Shown here: piece after piece, positions 1 through 10,300 of the stretch
Position numbering within the stretch: the first letter of the stretch is position 1
Layout of the letters: each line of letters opens with the position of its first letter
NCBI GenBank assembly: GCA_942486035.1
Contig: CALNXK010000134.1
Location: 272,501-336,500, forward strand
Origin: Porites lobata
Taxonomy: Eukaryota > Cnidaria > Anthozoa > Scleractinia > Poritidae
Length of the DNA stretch: 64,000 bases
Direction of reading: 5' to 3'
Notes under the pieces: model-generated
What the model was told of the DNA's origin: nothing
Databases searched by the model: none
The model's input: only the letters and a program-made list of their open reading frames with translations
Made by a program: the position numbers and the translations under genes

Positions 1-83
1 ATACAATGGCATGGCACAAGATGAACTTCTTACCCTGAGCACTTGCGTTTTAATAGATTTAATTCGAGGCAGGCCTGAAAAGC

Positions 84-3000
84 ATGGAGGATTACAAGGC
101 TGCACTTAACCATACATTCCATTCTGCTCTTCCCTTCATGATTTCTGTAAATTATTTGTTATTCCACTGCCTGGAGATTGGCCAACCTGGTACTACACCA
201 AAAAAAATAATTGCTCAGCTACCAGAAACAAGTTCCCAAGAACACCCTTATTTGTCCCTTATTCCAGAACAAGGACCTTTTCATGTCTGCTTAAATATAA
301 ATGAGGATGTCATTAAAAGCCACCACATAGTTTTTGCAAGACTTTATAAGGAGGTTTTTGGCAGTGACTTCCCACTTAAACCAAAACCCTTTTCGAACAA
401 GCCTCATTATTACAGGAACCTTGTGTGGATGGTTGTTAATCAGACATAAAGTCCTGGCCAAATTCAAGTTCTGCAAAGATATTGAATTTCTGTACCTGGT
501 TAATTTACTTGAAGAAATTTTGCCACTGGTCTTTTTTCAATATGACAGCATTTTTTGCTCTGGTAATCTGGAACTGTACATAAATGTCATGATTCGTCTA
601 GCCATTATTTTCATTATCTGGGAGCGACATCATTATGACAGATCCACTCTATCCATGTTAAGTGACTTGTATCACCAAAAGATCAACTTTCCTGCCTACT
701 ATAACTTTAAAAAGCAATGGCTATCAATAATAACAGAAAAGAAGGTAGAAATCTGGCATTCATTGTTACGAAATCACATTTCAACACATTACAGTGGTGA
801 TGAGATACATGACACAGCAATTTCTCTGGCTGCTTCTGACACTGCTAGGAAATTTCATTCTTCCTTTGTGAGGCCATACACCAGAGGTCAATCGGAAAAA
901 AACATGAAACTTGTGGCAGGTAATGTGTTTCACAACTGCAAGGGACAACTGTATCTAGCTTTATTATTCTCTTTTCAAAAGAAAAGTGATACATTTTTTA
1001 AAAAATTAATCAACTACAACTTTCTCTTTAGTCTTATTTCCAATTTATTCCAGAAAAGACATTGTTTAAAACTAAGTTGAAGAAAAACCAATCACCCATT
1101 AACCCAACTTTGAACTTTACCTTAAGAATGACATTGACAGTGGAAGTCTTAGATCTTAATGCAGGCAGTGACAATGAAATTGCTTCCTCATTGTTTTTAA
1201 TGTAACATTATTTAAGATATTTAATGCTGTTTGTATATTCTAGTGTTGCCTCTTGAAAACCAATTTTGCAGATATTAATGGAGCTTCATTTAAAAATTTC
1301 CATAGTCTTACTCTCTCCTAGAAACTCTTGACCAATGATTTGGTAGATACACGGTAACATGCAGATATTTTACAGTGTATGAGTTGCATAGTCCTTTTTT
1401 AAACCCCACAAAAACAAAAACACAAAGATACAGGTTGCTGTCATTCTAGACCATGGTCACAAATTTATACTGAAAAAAAACTTGCATGGCCATAGATACG
1501 TATTGTCTTGATTTGCCTCACTTAATGTGAACTTCTAAAACTTGTACAGGCAAAGTTGCTGAGGTGCTTTTGAAATTATTCCAGGATGTTGCTCAAAATA
1601 TTGGAAAGTCTAAGAAGGTAAGTATCTGCATCATTTTGTAACTCTACACATAAATCTTCTTGTTTGAATTGAATAGATGAAAGCGAAGCTATTTAGATTT
1701 CAACGGATAAGCCACATAAATGTCACCTCATCAATACCTAAGCCAACACTGTCAAGCACACAGGTGAAGAAAATGGATGATGAAAGCTCACCTTAAAGAA
1801 GCAGCAAACTAACAAGGCTAACTCTCAATATTACAAAATAAAAGAAGTGAAAAAATTATTATTAACAGTTCATATTTTATCCTTCAGCTAAAAAAAACAT
1901 GGCAAACCTAATGAAAATGTGATAAAGTTAAATAAAATTAATACTTTTCTACTATGAAGATTAATGGAGGAATCATTAAAGCTTGACTATCACTGTCTTA
2001 TTCTTAATATTCCTTAAAACTATCTTCTGTGTTTGACAGAAACATTATTTTTGTTACACAGGTCACAGACAACCCTTCCAGTCAAAGTCAAAACAAAAGA
2101 CAAAAATTCCATCTTCAAACATTCAATGAAATTGTTGATACAAAGTCTCTTCCTCTTTCGTACAAACATCTGGATAGCAACCCACAGTATCCAAATCCAG
2201 CCATTTTATGCGACTACAGCAACTGTGCTGTAACTCAAGACACTGACCAATTTGTAAGACTAGCTTGCTGCCACACTTTCCACCAAGAATGTTACCTTCG
2301 AAATAACTCTAACTGTCCAATCTGTACTAAGCCTCTGTTAAAGAAAGTAGCCATGCTGGCTGATACTTTTAATCTCAGTTTACTAACACCTACTAAATCG
2401 TCGTCATCAACTACCAATGCAGAAACATCCAACTTATCCTCTGAAGAGCCTGACACAGAATTAACTCCTAACAATTCAAGACAACCTATTTTCTATGAAT
2501 CCGATGAATGGGAACAGTTTGTAGATCATGCTTTAGCTAATGTCACTGTCCCACAACCTCCAAGTTTAAGAGTACAAGGACAACAACAAGAATGTCAACA
2601 GCAACATCCAAAGCAGCCACACTGCCAAGACCAAGGAGTCAATCACCAAAGCGCAACAAGCAAATCAAAACATCAGCATCACATCAGTGAACAGTGCAGG
2701 CAGCAAATTCCTTTTTTTCCACAGTCTGTTTCGCAGGCTACTATGAATGGCAGGAGGGGGTCAAACGCTTGCACTTTCATTGCATTGTACTTGGCAAAAG
2801 TTATCATGCCAACATAGGACACCTACCACCCCCAACACAAATTTCACCTGTGTGGGCTGCTGTTGTGATGTCCTGCATCATTCAGGGAAATTCCACATGA
2901 CACTTTAACTGGGGAAGAGCAATTAATTTTGCTGTGGATGATGCAGTCCAACACCTTAGACAAAACTTGGGACAAATTCAAATGGAAGATTCGTTTGACA

Positions 3001-3293
3001 TCACATTAACCAGTGAAGATATAAATGTACCCCAGTCATCAGCAGCATTTTACCTCCAACGTTTAACTCAAGAAGCTAATCTATCTGCAATTCTTATTAT
3101 CACCGATATGACAATTTGTTTTGTTGCACATGGAGCAAATATTGTGACGTTCGACAGCCACTTGCATGGTAATTTTGGAGCTCTTATTGCCAGTACAACT
3201 GTTGAAAACACCGAGAATTTCTTGAAGGCAGTGAAAGCGATGATAAGCCCAAACTACAACATGTGCTCCTTAACATTTGTTAAGTTTGCTTAA
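84..3293 (+). pseudogene. Broken RING finger / putative cysteine-peptidase gene
   Basis: Three exons can be followed: about 84-919 (donor GCAG|GTAATG), 1550-1617 (acceptor TTGTACAG, donor AAGAAG|GTAAGT) and 2062-3293 (acceptor TTACACAG); the splice phases agree. Exon 1 encodes about 275 residues of a conserved-looking region I cannot name. Exon 3 starts with a RING-like Cys/His cluster, then a Gln/Ser-rich linker, then a C-terminal segment with GSNACTF and FDSHLHG, which look like the Cys and His of a thiol-peptidase fold. The reading frame shifts in exon 1 (around 330-450) and in exon 3 (around 2795 and again between 2890 and 2935), so this copy is probably dead. Similar multi-copy genes occur in cnidarians and may be transposon-borne; that is inference from memory. 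Confidence 0.55.
2200..2345 (+). other. RING-like zinc-binding domain in broken gene
   Basis: The translated segment contains C-x4/5-C, then a CCHTFH-x2-C block and a closing CPIC pair, the spacing of a RING or RING-H2 finger. RING domains usually recruit E2 ubiquitin-conjugating enzymes. It lies in the longest uninterrupted frame of exon 3 of the surrounding pseudogene. Confidence 0.6.
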
Positions 3294-4269
3294 TTTTCAA
3301 TAAGCTTACATGTAAGTTTAAGTTTTAAGTTTTCCGGGATTTAAAACATAGGCTCATTTGATGAAATCAGAAATGACATTAATAACTATTTTCGTCAGAT
3401 TTTGTTTGTTCTTATTACAGACCTTAACTCTTTGCGAGAAAATGTGAGTTTATTTGATGTAAGAAGTTAGAAGAAGCTTTCATCAGTCATGAAAGAGAAC
3501 CATGAAATGTACGAGTTCATCAACGAGAGCAACCAAACAATGTTGTATTTTGCAGAACAAGCCAGAACCTAAAGTGTATGGTCAGTATTCAATGAAATAA
3601 CCAAGTGTTCATTAAAGCATGTGTTAGTATAAAAGTGTTCTATAATACAAACTTAAGGTTAGATTTTTCAGCCAACACGATTTGCATCCCCTGCGCGCCG
3701 CGTCATGATCATTGATCAACAAAATTAATACAACCGACAGTCCGGGAATAATAAGACAAATGCATATTTACTCATACTTACAATTCATGTTATAAGTTCC
3801 TCTTCTTCGTCCCTTTCATCACCAACGAACTTCATTGAAGTAAAAAGAAAATTTCGCTTCTACCTCACAAGAAGGCACTGCCGTCGACACAGCCACATGC
3901 AGGTTTTTTGAATCGAACGAAGTGATCCCCGCGCAATTTCTCGCGCATGCTCAGACGTTTGACCGCGGTGTGTCGTGCAGGTTAAGGCACGTTAACCGAG
4001 AAGACCTGGGGACGAGGTTGAGTTGTTTTGGTTGTGGAAACAAAAATGGCGGTCGTTTCACTCGTTTCACTCGTTTCAAGAGTAAGACGAACAGCAAGAA
4101 GACAACTCGAAGGGCGGCATCTGCTATTTGGAGAATATTTGCGGAGCTGGACAAACCTAAACGTGCACTATCGAAGGTGAACTTAACATCGATGGATCGA
4201 TGGAGGTAAGGGTGTTTTAGCCATGTTTTTAAACTAGGAATTATTTTGAATGAATGATAAAACAATTAT
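3294..4269. other. Intergenic, no recognised gene
   Basis: No exon of either neighbour is recognisable here. A plus-strand open frame at 3922-4209 (95 codons, basic, Lys/Arg/Thr-rich) ends at a donor-like ATGGAG|GTAAGG and could be a first exon of an unseen gene, but nothing else supports it. Confidence 0.4.
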
Positions 4270-4400
4270 TGAATTCGGCTTTCGTATCATATGAAGAATT
4301 ATGGAGATCTCAAAGGGTGTTATCTGCCTCGGCCTACGGCATCGACGGATAACACCCTCCTCGATCTCCATAATTCTTCATAAGATACTCAGCCTCATTT
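4270..4400. repeat. Short inverted-repeat (MITE-like) hairpin
   Basis: Arms at about 4271-4324 and 4347-4399 are near-perfect reverse complements (GAAGAATTATGGAGAT and its complement are inside the arms). The loop is about 22 bases. It directly precedes a larger fold-back element. Confidence 0.75.
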
Positions 4401-4414
4401 ATTAATTGTTAATT

Positions 4415-5244
4415 AAGTAGCGTCAGAATGCTGCTTAATATCATATTTTGATTCTTGGAAATTTTGGTGTATTTGCGTTCTTGGGATCTTGCAAACTAAC
4501 CCGTTTTCTCACCACCTGTATAAGTGCAACTTCATTCAAAACTTGAACTTTCCGCGCTTTTTGTATATCTCTGAAACGACTCGAGCGAATTTTTGAAAAT
4601 CTCTTCACATAACCTTTATAATGTATATAATAAAGTCTGAAACTTTCATTAAGATTGATTCACTGCAACACCTTGAAATTTCAAGACAAACCTATCCTAC
4701 GAACCTGTCAAAAATCTGCGATACAACATTCACTGCATTGACGTGATGCTAATTTTTCAAAAATAATGCGCACTATACATACCTTCATGACTGGTACATT
4801 TTAGTTTGAATTTATCGCATCTTTCGAATGTAAAACATTGACAATACTCATACTGAAATGTACTAGTCATGGATATATGTATTGTCCGCATTAATTTGGA
4901 AAAATTAGCATATCGTGAAAACAGTGAATGCTGTGTCGCGAATTTTTGACCGGTTCGTAGGATACGTTTGTCTTGAAATTTCAAGGTGTTGCAATGAATC
5001 AATCTTAATGAAAGTTTCAGACAATTTTATATACATCATGAAGATTATGTGAAGACATTTTTAAAAAATTCGTTCGAGTCGTTTCAGAGATATACAAAAA
5101 AGCGCGAAAAGTCCAAATTTTATATGAAGTCGCACTTCTACAAGTGGTGAGAAAGCGGGTTAGTTTTAAAGATCGCAACGACGGAAATACACCAAAATGT
5201 CCTAGCATCAAAATATGATATTAAGCAGCATTCTGACTCTACTT
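4415..5244. repeat. Fold-back element with about 330-bp arms
   Basis: The left arm (4415 to about 4745) and right arm (about 4918-5244) are diverged reverse complements along their whole length, including the terminal block TCAGAATGCTGCTTAATATC and the internal TTGAAATTTCAAG. About 170 bases of unique sequence separate them. No transposase is seen, so it is non-autonomous. Confidence 0.75.
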
Positions 5245-5472
5245 AATAATAATTTGAGTCATTTATAACGTTTTTATGAAATAATCTATCACGGCTATTG
5301 AAAATTGTTTTCGAAAAGAACGAAAAGAAAAATAAAACAACGTCTGTTTACAGGCTAGTTTTAAGAAACAGAAAATTATCGCTATATAACAGTATTTCAA
5401 AAACCAAAGTTTGACCCTTTCACGTTTTATATACATAAAACAACAATAATTTTCGGAATTTCTGGTTAGATA

Positions 5473-5582
5473 ACAATTATTCACCGAAGTGGAGGTGGCT
5501 AGTATTGGATATTTAACGAGGCCGCGTAGTGGCGAGGTAAATCACCACTACTAGCCACTGACACTGAGGTGAATAATTGTTT
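5473..5582. repeat. Inverted-repeat hairpin
   Basis: AACAATTATTCACC at the left and GGTGAATAATTGTT at the right end a pair of arms about 33 bp long (5473-5508 and 5548-5582) that also share the GGCTAGT / ACTAGCC core. It is a MITE-like repeat. Confidence 0.7.
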
Positions 5583-6211
5583 TAGTATATACTAAAACAG
5601 TGAGATAATTGAGCACAAAATGATGATTTTTAACTCATTTACTGTCGCCAACGATTACAATTTTGGCGCGCGATGACCGAACGGCCGCGGTCGTCGCTTT
5701 TTCTTAGCGACAAATAAAACTTTTGAAGGCGTTTGTTTAGCTCTTGCGGGGAAGTTTCTTCAAAAGGAGTTGTGAATTCTGTTTGTATTTAAAATAATTC
5801 TGTAAAAAAGATTATTAAATTTAGTTTTAAGCTTATTTATGAACAAGTCAACTAAATAAAGTAACGCAAGACTTAAGCTTACTTTGCATTTGTAAACAAA
5901 AAACTTTTTCACCGGTTTTATCGATAACTATTCAAGTAAAAAAGACAAAGCTTTACCTGTTAAAACTTCCCAACCGAACTTCGTCACCTTCTTCATGTAT
6001 TTCGGAAATAGCTTGCTTGATTAGTTGTGAAATTTCTTAGTTTGTTACGGCAGCAAACCGGGAAAGTATTTTGCTCACAACCTACGTGAGTTTGGCGTCG
6101 CTCGCTCGGAGGAACTGGAGGTGAATCAGTGAATAGTACAGGATATTCACTGATTGAGTAGCCAATCACAGCGCGCAAAAAACACTATCCACTGTTTTAG
6201 TATATACTAAA
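5580..6211. mobile_element. Putative non-autonomous TIR element
   Basis: The left end TATATACTAAAACAGTG and the right end CACTGTTTTAGTATATA are exact inverted repeats about 630 bp apart, each in a locally palindromic TTTAGTATATACTAAA. No coding sequence is seen between them. Target duplication cannot be separated from the palindromic ends. Confidence 0.55.
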
Positions 6212-6884
6212 TCAAATTAAACACGTTATACTGTTACGTTTTATTTTGGGGGGCAGAAATGGGATATGTCCCATTGAAAAATAATACCTTTCATTTCTCG
6301 TTTCAAAAGGGTATCTTGCTTATTTGTATATTTATTCACACTAGTGGTATTGATGGTACTCATCTTTCTTGTTTATATCTGAAATGACTAGCCCCCTCCC
6401 CTCAAAAGTCAAACGATCGTCGCTATCGCTGGGGGAAAGGACACGAAACGCCTTCCGGGTTATGCGTCCGTCATTTTGACTTTTTTGGTCGGAGACGACT
6501 TGCCACCGAAAACTTGATTGGCTTGCCACAGGCAACCCAATAACAAAGCGCGTTTTAGTTCAGCTTCCTCCACTGAAGATTTTCACACACGATGCAAGTC
6601 TTGCATCCCACAGCAATCTGTTTTTTCTCCGTGGTCAGAAAGTATATCAACTAAACAAAAGCGATGAGGTCAGGTAAGTGAAAACACATTGTCTCTGTCT
6701 GTCCACTTATTCATGATACCAACACGCCAATCAGCACGCACGAAATCGCTGTATGAGTTAAAGCGAACTCTCTTTAGCAGTGTTGCACTGGGTATAATAC
6801 TATTGTTCAATCCCTTGCAAATATTTACTATTTTATTTTACTTAGGTTCACCAATTCTTGGCAGGGTCACCACAACAGCGCGTG

Positions 6885-7155
6885 GTGCCAGTAGGCGGGC
6901 CCTTAACAGTCCCTCCACCCATGAGAGATAGACCATATGTTGAGTATATGTGCATGGATAGTGAGACAGGGCCTATGGTTTATCGTCCTTATCCGAGAAG
7001 ACTAGAAAGCCTAACTGTTTGCAGATGTGATTACAAAGGCAGCACTTTCTAGCCAGTTATTTGAAGACCCTGAGTGTTGGTCCGGCCGGGGTTTGAACCG
7101 ACGGCTTCCCGCTCGGCAGACCGGCGCTTATCCAATTGAGCTAACCGGGCGGCGG
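6885..7155 (-). repeat. tRNA-headed SINE-like repeat
   Basis: On the minus strand a tRNA-like head (7079-7150) is followed by a body that includes the complement of CCATGAGAGATAGACC, a block found again at 46266. I recognise the body as a repeat common in coral genomes (from memory). The short plus-strand open frames here are incidental. Confidence 0.65.
7079..7150 (-). repeat. tRNA-like promoter head of SINE
   Basis: The minus strand reads GCCCGGTTAGCTCAATTGG at the A-box end and GGTTCAAACCCC at the B box, with complementary 5' and 3' ends. Anticodon-stem mismatches make a functional tRNA unlikely. Confidence 0.65.
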
Positions 7156-7212
7156 TTATGGGAAAACGAAACTGGAGTGAAATAACGATAAATTAAAAAT
7201 ATTTTATCTAAC

Positions 7213-7367
7213 CTGAAAGGCGACTCTTTTAAAGTCGACGTTACTTTCATTATGAAGCATTTCGTCAGGTGTCCATTTCTCTTTTAGCACCCGATAAGAA
7301 AAACCTAGTGAATCAACTGGCACGTTCCGTTCACGCGCATGGGTTTGGAGGATGGCCGTCAGAAAAC
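7213..7367 (-). CDS. DNAH14: DNAH14 visible exon 58, last exon found
   Basis: Acceptor TATCAG|GTTTTC, donor TTTCAG|GTTAGA, phase 1 to 0. [20 protein letters not shown] matches GFLTAxLQxxAR-x-x-x-x-x-(I/V)D. The usual next block (G-V-x-(V/I)-x-G-L-x-x-(D/E)-G-x-x-W) was not found downstream to position 1. Read-through of the donor would end at once (VR-stop). Confidence 0.93.
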
Positions 7368-10300
7368 CTGATAAACAGGAACAACAACAACAACAAAAAA
7401 TAAAAATATAACTATTACAATAACAAATTATAGCCTGACTAGCATGAATTTCAGTCGTTCCCTCGAGTTGCATATGAGACCCTAAAGGACAGCTGGCTAT
7501 GGTCAATCGCCTGAACATATATCATGATTATATACAACGTTACATTTAGGGCCGATTTACTTTGAGGTGAAGGACACAGGTAGGTGAGGTAACCCGCCTG
7601 TCTATGCAATCTCTCACTGATTCCAATATTATCACGTCAACTTAATAGGTGAGCGGGATCAAATTCTGCCATGGAAAAGTTTCATAGTATGGTAACCCGC
7701 CTAGCCGGGGTCGGATTCGTGTTACATTAAATTCGTTGACTGAACAACTAACGGCCTTTGGCGGAGGCTTTGCATCATTTAAAGTGACAATAGAAAGCCA
7801 CATCACTGAAAGGTTGCAGCAAGAGCAGCAAGTCAGAGTAGAAGAGCATTAACCGCCAAAACAGGTCGTTTGCTCTCCATTTTTTTTTCACATGCCTAGC
7901 GACTAATCAATAATGTTGAGAAAGTTCACCCCACGATGGCGGAGTTGTAAGATTGCATGAAAACGCGGCGGATTGTTTTTTGCATTATCTGAGCGGGTTA
8001 CCACACCTACCTGGGGTTCCCTACTTTCATGTAAACAGACCCTTAGTCAGCTGTAACGATAATTACTTATAATAGACCTTAGTCAAAAATATCAAAACAC
8101 TATTTGTTTTCCCTCCAAAATTTTACATAAGCATTATTTTCAACCTTCTCTTTGGACTTAAATAGTTTTTGAAAGATTACGTCATTTATTGTGTAGTTCA
8201 CGACGCGTAGAGGGAAATTGTATAAGCTTAGAAATTTAAAAAGCTTAAAAGAGGCAGAACGTCAAAATGATGAATATCTCGATCTGATTTGTACGGTATT
8301 TACGCACTTGTTGTTTTTGTAAAAAGAAAACCCACTCGTTCGATTTCTGATAGGTCAACAAGAAGTTGACAGACTTAAGTATTATATATTTACACCACTT
8401 ACTGGTCACTGAAAGTGCGTTTAATTCTTGTTTTTACAATCAATTTACCTTGAGGAAAAAAGAAAGCAGGTAGCCAGAAAGCAACGGGGTGGTCACGTGG
8501 TGCAGATTTGGACATCGACGATTGGTTTGTCGTTGGTGATGACGTGGCGCCAGATTCATGTGCCATTCGCGATTTTGATCTCCTCTCAGCAGTGACAAGT
8601 TCTAACCAAGCACTGAAAAAATCCACCCGTTTAACTAGATTGTCAACCCATGCACCCAGTGGTTTACAGGACTCGTATGCTGCGTGCTAAAAAGAAAGTA
8701 ATTAAAGTCAAATTAAAGCTAACAGTGTACCCGAAAAGCAGGTCTTCCTGGTCGTTTATAACATGGTTCTAACACAAACACATTTTTAATATCGCTTGAA
8801 ACATAAGTGACTGCCTCACTGTTTACATTAATTAAATGTTGCTATCTCTATTGAGTAATCATCGCACTTAATTAGGTCCACATCAGCCTATTGCTGCCTT
8901 TCTAACCCTACTCAAATAAAGTATGTATGCATGTATGTTTTTATAATTAAGTGCTTCAGAGTTTTTTTACTTAAGTGGCCAGCAGCTATGCAAAATTATT
9001 GGAACAAAAGAAAGTCCTACATCAGAAAAAGGTTCAACTCCCAAATTGGTTTGGGACACCAATATGGCGGAAGTGACGTCATGTAAAAACGCTACTATTT
9101 CCAAGGATTGAACAAGAAATCAAAAAGAAACTCCGAGAATTCACATGGTTAGCATTTGTGAAAACGAGAGCTGCGATGAAGTTTTGGCATCATGCAGTGT
9201 TTCCGGTGCAAGAGTTTGTGCTGCTATGTTGGGACACGTTTCGAGATTTCAAATGATGATTACAATGAATAAAAATGTAATTTCCGGAATTACCTCCCAA
9301 GCTTTAGGAACACGGTTGCTTAGCAACGCACTGTATGCCTCATCCAGCTGTTCTGACATCAGGACCTCCCCTTTAACCGCCAATCGTAGCGAGGAAAGGG
9401 ACGAATGAATGATTCCTAATAGCCGGTCAAACCTGTTTATCTCCTGCCGCAGTACGGTTACATAAACAGATGGATCAGGATAGTCAGTCAGAGGATTCTT
9501 AGATGCCCTCTCTTGCATCATCTGCCTTAAGGGGTCTGGGGTGAGAGACCGGAACTGCCGTGGGTCCAGCGCAGCAGCAGTCATTCCCTCCGAGGTTGAG
9601 TCTATCCGTTGTGGTAGGTACTTCAAAGTATCACTCACAAGTTCCAGGACTATATCGTCGTTCGTTTTGTTTGAACTGCAACAAAATGCCAGAAGATACT
9701 GTGAGTATATACACCGTATATACCACATATTACCGTAACTAACGGTGGTTGACAGGTAATACGCCCTTATATTTTACCCTTATAGTTGCATTTTTTAACA
9801 CTGGGTGATGCGCTTGTCCTGTCTGGAATTGTAATATGCCTTACATTTTGTAGTAAGGCTTGTCGTAAATTGTAATAATTAATCTCTTGTATATGTGAGA
9901 CGATTTTATGAGCGTAATTAAAAAAATGTAATAGCCATTCTCGTGTTTTGTAACAGACGCACCAAGCCAAGAACACGGGAACACAGGAACATCCCAAAGT
10001 GAAACACCCCGAAATATTTAAAATTAAAGCTAAATTAAAAACTACTAAATTAAGCAAACAAATTACACTCGATTTGCGAGTGGCTTGCGCTCATCGAGCG
10101 TGAAGTCTGTCATCTATGTTTGCACCGACCAGTTACCTCGTTGCAGATGCGCTGCCGGTGCATTACACTTTTTCAATACAAATTTGTTTTTAAATGCGTA
10201 GGTCCCCCGTTTGAATTGAGTTATAATCATCAGCACCAAGAAACTGGCAAAAGCATATTTTTTTGGCGTCGTCTAACACGATTTTGGAATATTCAGGTAT

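Noticed and set aside
3922..4209. Plus-strand 95-codon open frame, basic, ending at a donor-like site
   Set aside because: No second exon, family or promoter evidence; mentioned only in the intergenic entry.
7079..7150. Functional tRNA gene
   Set aside because: Anticodon stem mismatches and attachment to a dispersed repeat body point to a SINE head.
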